Source: Yoonia vestfoldensis SKA53
GTDB lineage: Bacteria; Pseudomonadota; Alphaproteobacteria; Rhodobacterales; Rhodobacteraceae
Direction: 5' to 3'
Assembly (NCBI RefSeq): GCF_000152785.1
Contig: NZ_CH672414.1
Location: 1,605,154-1,669,153, forward strand
Length of the DNA stretch: 64,000 nt
Position 1 is the first letter of the stretch. Every line of letters starts with the position of its first letter. Both the position numbers and the translations under genes were made by a program. The notes below the pieces were generated by a model. It had not been told where the DNA came from. It saw only the letters and a program-made list of their open reading frames with translations, and ran no database searches. Positions 37,422-45,677 of the stretch are shown here, in pieces.

Positions 37422-37548
37422 GGAAGATGCGGTATGACGGTTCCACGGTACAGGCTGGAGAGCCGATGACCGTGAAATGAGAAGTCGCCTGATCCCGGAC
37501 CCCAGAAAGGTCGGCCTGTAGCGGGCAACGGGGTCGGGCGCATCTTTC
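37422..37548. ncRNA. Candidate structured RNA of unknown family between apt and the FAD oxidase
   Basis: No gene is visible in this gap of about 220 bases, but it folds strongly. A closing helix pairs GGAAGATGCG (37422-37431) with CGCATCTTTC (37539-37548), ten pairs with one G-T. Inside, CACGGT (37444-37449) pairs with ACCGTG (37469-37474) and encloses GGCT/AGCC (37453-37464). TCCC and GACCCC (37493-37503) pair with GGGGTC and GGG (37530-37538) around one bulged G. TACAGGC (37449-37455) is also complementary to GCCTGTA (37514-37520), a possible pseudoknot or alternative rod. The transcribed strand is unknown. A divergent 6S-like RNA is one alternative. Confidence 0.45.
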
Positions 37549-37549
37549 G

Positions 37550-37578
37550 TACTTCTTATTTCCCCAAAATACTCCTGC
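37550..37578 (-). terminator. Terminator-like gene-end repeat after the FAD oxidase gene, inverted copy
   Basis: On the minus strand it reads GGAGTATTTTGGGGAAATAAG, the same repeat as after apt but in opposite orientation, 22 bases beyond the FAD-oxidase stop. Confidence 0.55.
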
Positions 37579-37600
37579 CAGAGGCGCGGCCCCACCGGAC

Positions 37601-39013
37601 CTATCCTTGGGGCAGGATCACGCCGGGGTTCATGATGCCCTGGGGGTCGAGCGCGTCTTTGATCGCGCGCAGCATCGCAAGTTTTGCTGCATCACCGTAA
37701 AGCTGTAGATCATCCACCTTGGCCCGTCCGATTCCGTGTTCAGCACTGACCGATCCGTCCAGCGCAGCCACCAGATCATGAATCGTCTGTTGTATGGCGG
37801 GACGTAAGGCGTCGTAGTCCATGCGCATCCGACCCTTGGCCGGAAAGACATTGTAATGCAGGTTGCCGTCGCCCAGATGGCCAAAACAGTTGATACGCAT
37901 ATCGCTCAGGGCTTGCACGGCGGCCGACGCCTGCGCAATGAATGCCGGCACCGCGCTCAGCGGCAGGGCGATGTCATGCGAGACAATAGACCCGATCCGG
38001 CGGTTCGCCTCGGGAATATTCTCGCGGATGGCCCACAGCGCCTGCCGCTGGGCCGCCGATTGCGCGATCACCCCGTCAAGGACAAGCCCCGCGTCAAACG
38101 CATCCGTGAACAGCCGTTCAAGTGCGGCATCAGGATCGCCACTGGCGGGCAGACCAAGATCGATCAGCACGCTCCATTCGGGGATTGCGTCGAGTGGCTG
38201 GCGCACGTCCGGCCCCACTTCGGCCAGAAAGTCGAACCCTTGCCGGTGCATCAGCTCGAATGCCGACAGACCATCGCCGATCTGTGCGCCTGCCAGCGCG
38301 AGCAGGTCAAGCGCCGCCTGCGGCGATGGCACCGCCAACAATGCTGCACCCAGATGCACGGGGCGCGGCACCAGCCGCAGGGCAGCGGCGGTGATGATCC
38401 CCAGCGTTCCTTCGGCCCCGATCATCAGGTTGCGCAGGTCATAGCCGGTGTTGTCCTTGCGCAGCCGCGTCAGCCCGTGCCAGATCGTACCATCGGGGCG
38501 CACGACCTCAAGGCCCAGACACAGCGCGCGCGCATTGCCGTAGCGCAGCACGTTAACCCCGCCTGCATTGGTAGCCAGCAAACCGCCGATCCGTGCCGAT
38601 CCTTCGGAGGCGAGCGAAAGCGGGAACAGCCGGTCCAGGTCTTCGGCGGCCTGTTGCACATGGGCAAGGATCACACCCGCCTCGCAGACCAGCACGTTTT
38701 CGGAGGGATAGACCGCGCGTATCTTGTTGAGCCTCTCCAGCGACAAAACCACCGGCGCCGGACCATCTGGCATGACCTGCCCGCCGACAAGGCCGGTGCC
38801 GCCGCTATAGGGCACAATCGCCACGCGCGCCTGCGCACAGGCCGCGACCACAGCGGCGACAGCGGCGGTATCGGCGGGCGCCACGACCAGCCCGTGCCCC
38901 TGCCAGCGCCCGCGTGGTTCGTTGAAATAGGCAGCGCTGTCCGGACGGAAGGCGGCGGCATCCAGAAGCCCGCGCAAAAGGTCTTCAAATTCCGGTGTCA
39001 CCGCATTCAGCAT
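37601..39013 (-). CDS. FAD-binding oxidoreductase (GlcD / D-lactate dehydrogenase type), second copy
   Basis: The 470-residue paralogue of the 3831-5243 product has the same architecture: IVPYSGGTGLVGGQV and GGLLATNAGGVNVLRYGNAR in the FAD domain, then CFGHLGDGNLHYNVF, SAEHGIGRAKV and DPQGIMNPGVILPQ at the end. The histidines and GDGN motif of the substrate domain are intact, so an active 2-hydroxyacid dehydrogenase is likely. Its ATG directly follows the GNAT stop on the same strand, placing it at the end of the thrC-M16-GNAT gene string. The substrate is unresolved. Confidence 0.86.
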   Translation of the reverse strand: MLNAVTPEFEDLLRGLLDAAAFRPDSAAYFNEPRGRWQGHGLVVAPADTAAVAAVVAACAQARVAIVPYSGGTGLVGGQVMPDGPAPVVLSLERLNKIRAVYPSENVLVCEAGVILAHVQQAAEDLDRLFPLSLASEGSARIGGLLATNAGGVNVLRYGNARALCLGLEVVRPDGTIWHGLTRLRKDNTGYDLRNLMIGAEGTLGIITAAALRLVPRPVHLGAALLAVPSPQAALDLLALAGAQIGDGLSAFELMHRQGFDFLAEVGPDVRQPLDAIPEWSVLIDLGLPASGDPDAALERLFTDAFDAGLVLDGVIAQSAAQRQALWAIRENIPEANRRIGSIVSHDIALPLSAVPAFIAQASAAVQALSDMRINCFGHLGDGNLHYNVFPAKGRMRMDYDALRPAIQQTIHDLVAALDGSVSAEHGIGRAKVDDLQLYGDAAKLAMLRAIKDALDPQGIMNPGVILPQG

Positions 39014-39598
39014 CTAACCCACATCCGTCTTGCCGCGCCTGTCGTGGCGCAGGTTGGCGTATAGCACATGGTTGCGCCAGCGTCCGTTGATCTGCAAATA
39101 GCTTTGCGCGACACCTTCGTATTTATAGCCGCATTGTTCGAGCAGCCTTCGGGACGGGGTGTTTTCCGGCAGGCATCCGGCCTCGATCCGGCTGAGGTCC
39201 AGCACGGTGAAGGCGTGGTGGACGACAGCCTGCACCGCCTCGCGCATATAGCCTTGCCGCGCGAAAGGCGCGCCGATCCAATAGCCGGTGATCCCCGATT
39301 GCGCAGGGCCACGTTTGATATGGTCCAATGTAATTGCCCCTAAAAGCGCATCATCGGACCGGCGGAACAGGAACAGGGGCAAGGCCGAGCCTTGGGCGAT
39401 AGACCGTTGCGCCCAATAGACACGATTGGTGAACCCCCTGCGCGACAGATGGTCAGAGGCCCAGCTTGGCTCCCACGGGGTGAGGAAATCCGCGCTAGCC
39501 TGCCGCAGGGCGGCCCAGGGGCGGAAATCCGTGTGCATGGGCGCGCGCAGGGTCAGTCGTTCGGTTTCGATCCTAACCTTGCGCTTGATGCCCAGCAT
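39014..39598 (-). CDS. GNAT family acetyltransferase (RimJ/RimL-like)
   Basis: The 194-residue protein begins with the RimJ-type ERLTLRAPMHTDFRPWAALR. The acetyl-CoA binding region is YWIGAPFARQGYMREAVQAVVHHAF, followed by ENTPSRRLLEQCGYKYEGVAQ. RimJ-like enzymes acetylate protein N-termini, for example of ribosomal protein S5. The start shares one base with the M16 peptidase stop (TAATG). In many alphaproteobacteria this gene follows the M16 peptidase. Confidence 0.88.
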   Translation of the reverse strand: MLGIKRKVRIETERLTLRAPMHTDFRPWAALRQASADFLTPWEPSWASDHLSRRGFTNRVYWAQRSIAQGSALPLFLFRRSDDALLGAITLDHIKRGPAQSGITGYWIGAPFARQGYMREAVQAVVHHAFTVLDLSRIEAGCLPENTPSRRLLEQCGYKYEGVAQSYLQINGRWRNHVLYANLRHDRRGKTDVG

Positions 39599-40866
39599 TA
39601 CGCGGCAAGCCGTGCTTTCAGCGCATCCAACGTCGGGGCCTGATCGGCCGGGCCGTAAAGCGCCAAAGCTGTGCCAACCTGCCCCGCCATTTGTGCGGCA
39701 AAGGTTTTCACGTCGCCGGTGGTCACATCATCGATATGGGCGATGGTTTCCTCGATCCCCGGAATCCGGTCCCAGATCGACAACAAACGCGCCAGCCGTT
39801 CGGCACGGTTCGAGGGGCTTTCAAGACCCATCAGCATTCCGGCCTTCATCTGCGCGCGGGCGCGGGCCACCTCGGCGTCAGACATGTCGTCGGCGGCGCG
39901 CTTCATTTCGTCAATCGTCAGATGTGCGAGTTCGGCGATCTGCTCGGCGCTCGTGCCGGCATAGATCGTGGTCATGCCGGTGTCCTCATAGGCGCCGGCC
40001 TGCGCAAAGATCGTGTAGCATAGCCCACGGTTTTCGCGGATTTCCTGAAACAGCCGCGAGGACATGCCGCCGCCCAAGGCGGTCGCATAGATCTGCGCAG
40101 TATAGATCGCGGGGTCGCGATAGGTCGGCCCTTCGAGGGCAAGCGCGAAGTGCACCTGTTCCAGCGCCTTGGTCGCGCGCCGTTCGCCGCCGATGAATTT
40201 TGCAGGCTGCAACAGGCCCGCCGCACGCTCGACCCGTGGTAGATGGCCGAAAAGAGCCTCTGCCTGCCGGACGATCGCGTCGTGATCAACGGCACCGGCG
40301 GCGGCCAAAATCATCTGGTTCGGCCCATAATGTTCTGCAACGAAGCGGTCCAGATCGCCCTTGGCAAAGGTGCTGACGCGCGCGGCCTCACCCAGAATGG
40401 ACCGGCCAAGGGGTTGGTCAGGATAGGCTTCTTCCTGCAACCAGTCAAAGATGATGTCGTCGGGGGTATCCAGCGTCTGACCGATTTCCTGCAGGATCAC
40501 GCCGCGTTCAACCTCGATTTCCGCATCTTCGAACAGCGGGTTCAACAGGATATCGGCGATGATATCAAGGCCGAGGGCCACGTCATCTTCCAGCACGCGG
40601 GCGTAATAGGCTGTCATCTCGCGGCTGGTATAGGCGTTGATATAGCCGCCCACATCCTCGATCTGTTCAGCGATCTGCAGGGCAGTGCGCGATTTGGTGC
40701 CTTTGAAGGCCATATGTTCCAGAAAATGCGCGATACCGTTCTGTTCGATCCGTTCGTGCCGCCCGCCCGCCAGCACCCAGATACCGATGCTGGTGGATTT
40801 CAGGCCGGGCATCTGTTCGGTGACGATGCGCAATCCGTTGGACAGGGTGTGTTGCTGGATGGTCAA
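39598..40866 (-). CDS. M16 family zinc peptidase (processing peptidase-like), TTG start
   Basis: The 422-residue protein is similar to mitochondrial processing peptidase beta. The inverted zinc motif HFLEH (residues 47-51) and the following AFKGT are intact, with the distal Glu in the segment after residue 110. The glycine-rich YATALGGGMSSRLFQEIRE is present. No ATG fits; TTG at 40866 gives the family N-terminus (TLSNGLRIVTE) and overlaps the thrC stop as TTGA. The gene lies downstream of thrC, a conserved alphaproteobacterial arrangement. The bacterial substrate is unknown. Confidence 0.9.
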   Translation of the reverse strand: MTIQQHTLSNGLRIVTEQMPGLKSTSIGIWVLAGGRHERIEQNGIAHFLEHMAFKGTKSRTALQIAEQIEDVGGYINAYTSREMTAYYARVLEDDVALGLDIIADILLNPLFEDAEIEVERGVILQEIGQTLDTPDDIIFDWLQEEAYPDQPLGRSILGEAARVSTFAKGDLDRFVAEHYGPNQMILAAAGAVDHDAIVRQAEALFGHLPRVERAAGLLQPAKFIGGERRATKALEQVHFALALEGPTYRDPAIYTAQIYATALGGGMSSRLFQEIRENRGLCYTIFAQAGAYEDTGMTTIYAGTSAEQIAELAHLTIDEMKRAADDMSDAEVARARAQMKAGMLMGLESPSNRAERLARLLSIWDRIPGIEETIAHIDDVTTGDVKTFAAQMAGQVGTALALYGPADQAPTLDALKARLAA

Positions 40867-42248
40867 GATATGATCCGTTCCTTGATGACGGCTTGCAGCG
40901 CCGCCAAATCTGCTGCGACAGGTGTGACCCGTTCGGGGCGGTCGTACAAGTCCGCCATCCGCGCGGGTAGCGGGGCCGATATGCCTGATGCCGCCTTGAC
41001 CGCGTCGGGGAATTTGGCGGGATGGGCGGTGGCAAGGGTCACCATCGGGACGCTGCCCAGATGCGCCTGCGCCACATGCGCGCCCACGGCCGTATGCGGG
41101 CACAACAGTTCGCCATGCTGCGCAAGGTAGGTTTTGATCGTGGTGCTGGTGTCTTCTTCTGACGCGCGGCCCGATTTGAACGCAGCCGTCAGCATGTCAT
41201 AGGCCCCTTGCGAGATTTTGAAACCGCCGGATTTCAGATCTTCCATCTGGCTGGCAACCGCTGCCCCGTCTTGCCCATAAGCATAGAACAGCGCGCGTTC
41301 AAAGTTGGAACTGACCTGAATATCCATCGACGGGCTGATTGTCGGCGTCACACCTTGCTTGGTGTAGGCCCCTGTCAGAAGGGTCCGGTGCAAAATATCG
41401 TTACGGTTGGTCGCCACCACCAGATCGGCAATCGGCAGACCCATCTGTTTGGCGATGAAACCTGCGAAAATGTCACCAAAATTGCCGGTCGGTACAGTGA
41501 AACTGACAGGGCGGTGCGGCGCGCCAAGGCTGACAGCGGCGGTGAAATAATACACCACCTGCGCCAGCACGCGGCCCCAGTTGATCGAATTGACCCCCGC
41601 CAAACGCACATCATCGCGGAAAGCGAAATCATTGAACATATCTTTGACCAGCGCCTGACAATCGTCGAAATCGCCCGCCACAGCCAGTGCATGGACATTC
41701 GCCTCGGTGGGTGTGGTCATCTGGCGGCGCTGCACTTCGGATACGCGGCCATGGGGGTAAAGGATAAAGACATCAACCGCCTTGAGCCCGCGAAACGCCT
41801 CGATCGCCGCCGATCCGGTGTCGCCGGACGTTGCGCCCACGATCGTCACACGGTCGCCCGAACGGGACAGCGCGGCCTGAAACATCTGGCCGATCAGCTG
41901 CATCGCGAAATCCTTGAACGCCAGCGTCGGCCCGTGGAACAATTCCAGCAGGTAATGATTGCTGTCCACCTGCACCAAAGGCGCGCGGGCGGCATGACCG
42001 AAACCGGCATAGGCGCGGCTGATCAGATCGCGGAACTGTGCATCGGTAAAGGTGTCGCCGATAAAGGGTCGCATCACGTCGAAAGCGACGTCTTCGTAAG
42101 ATTTGCCCGCCATTGCCGCGATCTGGGCATGCGACAGGGTCGGGATGTCCTCGGGCACATAAAGCCCGCCGTCACGCGCCAGACCTGTCAGCATTGCCTG
42201 TTCAAAGGTCAGCACGGGCGCCGTGCCACGGGTCGAGATATAGCGCAT
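40863..42248 (-). CDS. thrC: Threonine synthase
   Basis: The 461-residue PLP enzyme converts phosphohomoserine to threonine. The N-terminus RYISTRGTAPVLTFEQAMLTGLARDGGLYVP is typical, the PLP lysine lies in FHGPTLAFKDFAMQ, and GATSGDTGSAAIEAFRG binds substrate phosphate. The start at 42248 follows a surf1 stop by two bases; a longer frame exists but overlaps surf1. It is coupled to the M16 peptidase by a TTGA overlap. Confidence 0.96.
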   Translation of the reverse strand: MRYISTRGTAPVLTFEQAMLTGLARDGGLYVPEDIPTLSHAQIAAMAGKSYEDVAFDVMRPFIGDTFTDAQFRDLISRAYAGFGHAARAPLVQVDSNHYLLELFHGPTLAFKDFAMQLIGQMFQAALSRSGDRVTIVGATSGDTGSAAIEAFRGLKAVDVFILYPHGRVSEVQRRQMTTPTEANVHALAVAGDFDDCQALVKDMFNDFAFRDDVRLAGVNSINWGRVLAQVVYYFTAAVSLGAPHRPVSFTVPTGNFGDIFAGFIAKQMGLPIADLVVATNRNDILHRTLLTGAYTKQGVTPTISPSMDIQVSSNFERALFYAYGQDGAAVASQMEDLKSGGFKISQGAYDMLTAAFKSGRASEEDTSTTIKTYLAQHGELLCPHTAVGAHVAQAHLGSVPMVTLATAHPAKFPDAVKAASGISAPLPARMADLYDRPERVTPVAADLAALQAVIKERIIS

Positions 42249-42250
42249 GA

Positions 42251-42931
42251 TCAGGCGTCCTTTGGCCGAAGAGTGCGGAGGATCAGGAAAAGGGACATAA
42301 CGGCCCAGACGATGGCCAGCAAGAACCATGTGACGGCATAAGCAAAGTGGTCGTTCTTGATATCGGCGGTTGCGACAGGCAGCGCCGTCAGGCGCGGGTC
42401 GGCGGGGGTGGTCGCGGTGGCGACGACCATCACCGGCAGGCTGTCCATTGCTGCGGCCATCGTATCTACATTACGGGCGAACCAGATATTTGCGGGCAGG
42501 TCGGGGTCCGGCGTGCTGCTGGTCTGGTCATCGGGCCACACCAGGGTGCCGGTGACCTGCATCGGTGCCAGCAATGGCGCGGCGGCCTTGGCCTCCAGAG
42601 GCAACAGCCCCTGATCCAACAGAATCGTCAGACCGTCATCCGTCGCGAACCGTGAAATGACCCGGTAGCCGGTCCCTGCCGCAGTGCCGGACACCAGCAC
42701 ATGCAGCTCCTCGCCCGTGGGGGTGCCCGACAGGGTCACGCGGGTGTATTCATCCGCAGCCTCGGTCACATCAGGGGTGAAATGTTGAGGATCGGCGTCC
42801 AGTCGCGCGTTGATATTGGCAAGGATGTCTTGTTTCCACGCCAGCCTGTCGATTTGCCACAGCCCCAGCCAGAGCAGTACGCCACAGCCAGCCACACCGA
42901 GCAGCACGGGAAAGATGATCTTGCGCAGCAT
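42251..42931 (-). CDS. SURF1-family cytochrome oxidase assembly protein
   Basis: The 226-residue protein has two membrane segments (residues 6-26 and near the C-terminus, about 196-216) flanking a periplasmic domain, the SURF1 layout. LGLWQIDRLAWKQ after the first segment and the C-terminal FAYAVTWFLLAIVWAV are typical. SURF1 helps haem a insertion in cytochrome oxidase subunit I. It sits between ctaE and thrC, but a strong terminator lies upstream of it, so it may have its own promoter or depend on read-through. Confidence 0.92.
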   Translation of the reverse strand: MLRKIIFPVLLGVAGCGVLLWLGLWQIDRLAWKQDILANINARLDADPQHFTPDVTEAADEYTRVTLSGTPTGEELHVLVSGTAAGTGYRVISRFATDDGLTILLDQGLLPLEAKAAAPLLAPMQVTGTLVWPDDQTSSTPDPDLPANIWFARNVDTMAAAMDSLPVMVVATATTPADPRLTALPVATADIKNDHFAYAVTWFLLAIVWAVMSLFLILRTLRPKDA

Positions 42932-42947
42932 ATCACGCCTTTGATGG

Positions 42948-42972
42948 AAAAAACGCGCGGGGATGCCGCGCG
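42948..42972 (-). terminator. Intrinsic terminator between ctaE and surf1
   Basis: The stem CGCGCGG/CCGCGCG with a five-base loop (42954-42972) is followed on the minus strand by TTTTTT. It would stop most transcripts after ctaE and separate surf1-thrC from the oxidase operon. Confidence 0.85.
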
Positions 42973-43008
42973 CTTGATTGTTTGGGGTGGGTCGGGGTGA
43001 ACCCTGGC

Positions 43009-43812
43009 TTACGCGCCCCAGATATAGATGGCCGCGAACAGAAACAGCCAGACCACATCGACAAAGTGCCAGTACCAGATCGCAGCTTCGAAACCGACAT
43101 GCTTTTCCGGTGTGAAATGGCCCCGTTCAGCCCGCAACAGGCAAATCAGCAAGAAGATCGCCCCAATGACAACATGTGCGCCATGAAAACCTGTCGCCAT
43201 GAAGAAGTTCGCATAATGAATCTCGCCACCAAAGGTGTAGCCGTCCTGCGTCACGAGGATCCAGTATTCATAGGCTTGGAATGCCGTAAAGATCGCCCCG
43301 AAGATAATCGACAGTACCAGACCCAGTTTCAGATCCTTGCGGTTATTTTCATGGACCAGCGCGTGATGCGCCCAGGTCGCAGCACAGCCAGAGATCAGCA
43401 AAAGCAATGTGTTGATCAGCGGCAGCCCAAATGGATCAATCGCATAGATTTCCGGCTTGATGTATTCGGTGCCCATGTAGGTTTCCATCGGATACATCTG
43501 ATGCTTGAAGAACGACCAGAACCAGGCCGCAAAGAACATCACCTCGGACATGATGAACATGATAAAGCCATAGCGCAGACCGATCCGCACCACGGGGGTG
43601 TGATCGCCTGCTTGGCTTTCGGCAACCACGTCGGACCACCATGCAAACATGACGTAAAGCACGGCAATCAGACCCATCAGGAAGACCCATGGACCCGATT
43701 CATGCATCCACAGAACAGAGCCAAACAACATCACGAAGGCCCCTAGCCCCCCAATGAAAGGCCAGATCGAAGGTGGCAGAATATGGTAATCGTGGTTTTT
43801 CGTATGCGCCAT
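43009..43812 (-). CDS. ctaE: Cytochrome c oxidase subunit III
   Basis: The 267-residue polytopic membrane subunit of an aa3-type oxidase has seven hydrophobic segments. It starts [13 protein letters not shown] and has [17 protein letters not shown] (the conserved Glu in the lipid cleft) and [17 protein letters not shown]. The end, [18 protein letters not shown], is characteristic. It follows ctaG in the oxidase operon. Subunit I (ctaD) is not in this window. Confidence 0.97.
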   Translation of the reverse strand: MAHTKNHDYHILPPSIWPFIGGLGAFVMLFGSVLWMHESGPWVFLMGLIAVLYVMFAWWSDVVAESQAGDHTPVVRIGLRYGFIMFIMSEVMFFAAWFWSFFKHQMYPMETYMGTEYIKPEIYAIDPFGLPLINTLLLLISGCAATWAHHALVHENNRKDLKLGLVLSIIFGAIFTAFQAYEYWILVTQDGYTFGGEIHYANFFMATGFHGAHVVIGAIFLLICLLRAERGHFTPEKHVGFEAAIWYWHFVDVVWLFLFAAIYIWGA

Positions 43813-43837
43813 CTGGTGCGTTCCCTATCGGCTATCT

Positions 43838-44452
43838 TCAGTAAGTCTCTATGGCGTCTTGCGACGCCGGTGTCAAAGCTGTCGCGTCGGCCGAAGCCTG
43901 CATGTAATCGGACGGCAGGTCGATCTCGAAAAAGGTATAGCTCAGCGTGATCGTATGCACATATTGACCTTCGCGGTCATCGACGATGTCGGGATGCACG
44001 AAGAACGACACCGGCATCAGCACCGTTTCACCCGGCGCCAGCACCTGCTGGGTAAAGCAGAAACACTCGATCTTGTCGAAAAATCCACCCGCCTCATAAG
44101 GCGTCACGTTATAGGATGCCTGCCCTGCAATAGGAACGTCCAACGGGTTATGCGCCTCGTAGAACACCAATGCGGTTTCGCCGATGCGCAATTCGACTTC
44201 GCGCTGCACCGGCTTGAAGGTCCAGGGCATGTCGCGGGCAAGCGAGCCGTCAAAGCGCACCTTGATCGTTTCGTCCAGAATAATATCGCTGTCGCCTGCG
44301 GCAACGCTTGTTGTCCCGCCAAAGCCGGTGACACGGCAGAACCAATCATAAAACGGCACCGATGCCCATGCCAGCGCCCCCATGACGACGACAAGCGCCG
44401 TGGCCTGCGCGGCGCTGCGGTGAATACCTTTCAGGCGCGGGAACAAAGTCAC
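43838..44452 (-). CDS. ctaG: Cytochrome c oxidase copper-delivery protein CtaG (Cox11)
   Basis: The 204-residue protein inserts the CuB atom into subunit I. It has one N-terminal membrane segment (residues 15-34) with the VPFYDWFCRVTGFGG that follows it, and the copper-binding CFCF motif in KIECFCFTQQVL. The C-terminal beta domain faces the periplasm. It overlaps the preceding small gene by four bases and precedes ctaE by 25. Confidence 0.95.
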   Translation of the reverse strand: MTLFPRLKGIHRSAAQATALVVVMGALAWASVPFYDWFCRVTGFGGTTSVAAGDSDIILDETIKVRFDGSLARDMPWTFKPVQREVELRIGETALVFYEAHNPLDVPIAGQASYNVTPYEAGGFFDKIECFCFTQQVLAPGETVLMPVSFFVHPDIVDDREGQYVHTITLSYTFFEIDLPSDYMQASADATALTPASQDAIETY

Positions 44453-44652
44453 TGGCCAACCTCCGTCTCAGGCACCAGTTGCGGACGCGGCGCGTGGTCA
44501 AAGGTTTCAAACTGACGGATATTGTCCAGCTGCAAAACCTTGACCACAGTCAATCCAAAAACGATGGCGATAAAGCCCACCAGCAGCAGACCGACACCGG
44601 CATTGCGCCCTTTGCGGCGCGTATGCAGTTCGTGTTCGACGCGGATTACCAT
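44449..44652 (-). CDS. Small single-span membrane protein in the cta operon
   Basis: This 67-residue protein has a basic N-terminus (HTRRKGRNAGVG), one membrane segment (about residues 19-40, LLLVGFIAIVFGLTVVKVL) and an acidic, proline-rich tail. It overlaps both ctaB (7 bases) and ctaG (4 bases), so it is translated with the assembly genes. Similar small proteins occur at this place in other alphaproteobacterial cta operons (CoxF-like). A role in oxidase assembly is inferred from position only. Confidence 0.8.
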   Translation of the reverse strand: MVIRVEHELHTRRKGRNAGVGLLLVGFIAIVFGLTVVKVLQLDNIRQFETFDHAPRPQLVPETEVGQ

Positions 44653-45599
44653 GACCAGCCTCCTAAACCGTAAAGCCGCAACGCAGCCTCGACCAACAAT
44701 GCGCCAAAATGCGCGAACAGATAGTAAAGAGAGACTTTGAAAACCTTGATCTCGACTGCGTGTTTGTCGGCCTCGCAGGCGGCATCGTCGCGCTGCCAGA
44801 TGTCATAAGCGCCTTTCAGGAACCAAACATTCATCACCACGGCGACCGCCATGTAGAACGGCCCACCAATCGACGTCAGCCCCAGGCCCAGCGCCACCGG
44901 CACCAGCAACAGCGTGTAAACAAGCACATGCCGCCGTGTCACATCGCGCCCATGGGTTTCAGTCAGCATTGGCACACCGGCACGGCCATAGTCAGATTTC
45001 ACAAACAGCGCGAGCGCCCAGAAATGCGGCGGCGTCCACATGAAGATCAGCGCGAACATCAAAAGCGATTCGATGCTCACCCCACCCGTGGCAACCGCCC
45101 ATCCGATCATCGGCGGGAAAGCACCCGCTGCGCCACCGATGACGATGTTCTGCGGCGTCGCGCGTTTCAGCCACATCGAATAGACAACCAGATAGAAAAA
45201 GATCGTGAAGGCCAACAAGCCGGCGGCCAGAAAATTCGTCGCCAGCCCCAGCAGCACGATGGCGAACCCCGACAGCGCTGCACCAATTCCCAGCGCCTCG
45301 CCCGGTGCAACGCGCCCCGATGGGATGGGCCGGCCTACCGTGCGTTTCATCACGGCGTCGATATCGGCGTCCCACCACATGTTCAGCGCCCCTGACGCCC
45401 CTGCCCCGACAGCGATGCACAGGATCGCGACGAACCCAATGAACGGATGCACCGGCACCGGCGCGACCAGCAGCCCCACAAGGGCCGTGAACACGACCAG
45501 CGACATGACCCGCGGCTTGAGCAGGGCAAAGTAATCGCCCATGCCCGCCTCGTGGCCCGCCTTTTGGGTCGTGTGGTCGTTGGCGCTGAAATCAGTCAT
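44646..45599 (-). CDS. ctaB: Protohaem IX farnesyltransferase (haem o synthase)
   Basis: The 317-residue polytopic prenyltransferase converts haem b to haem o. The polyprenyl diphosphate-binding motif is NMWWDADIDAVMKRTVGRPIP with its Asp cluster near residue 80, and the second is MWTPPHFWALALFVKSDY. About nine membrane helices are visible. It follows ctaC by 78 bases and overlaps the small membrane protein gene. Confidence 0.97.
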   Translation of the reverse strand: MTDFSANDHTTQKAGHEAGMGDYFALLKPRVMSLVVFTALVGLLVAPVPVHPFIGFVAILCIAVGAGASGALNMWWDADIDAVMKRTVGRPIPSGRVAPGEALGIGAALSGFAIVLLGLATNFLAAGLLAFTIFFYLVVYSMWLKRATPQNIVIGGAAGAFPPMIGWAVATGGVSIESLLMFALIFMWTPPHFWALALFVKSDYGRAGVPMLTETHGRDVTRRHVLVYTLLLVPVALGLGLTSIGGPFYMAVAVVMNVWFLKGAYDIWQRDDAACEADKHAVEIKVFKVSLYYLFAHFGALLVEAALRLYGLGGWSW

Positions 45600-45677
45600 T
45601 GGCAGTCTGTCCTTGCAAAGTGCGGTACAATCACGCTGATGGCGGATCCGTCAGGTGAAAGGTGACCCGCCCGTCGA

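Noticed and set aside
37428..37481. A 17-codon open frame (MRYDGSTVQAG start) after AAGGAAG.
   Set aside because: It is too short, the ribosome-site spacing is only two bases, and it lies inside the structured segment, which explains the bases better.
37461..37487. A hammerhead-ribozyme-like core (CCGATGA, GAAA, GTC order).
   Set aside because: The invariant CUGA has C for U, and no stem II can form between the two core strands.
37391..37575. The inverted gene-end repeats around the structured segment, read as terminal repeats of a small mobile element.
   Set aside because: The same repeats occur singly after other genes, no target duplication is visible, and their orientation suits termination of the two convergent genes.
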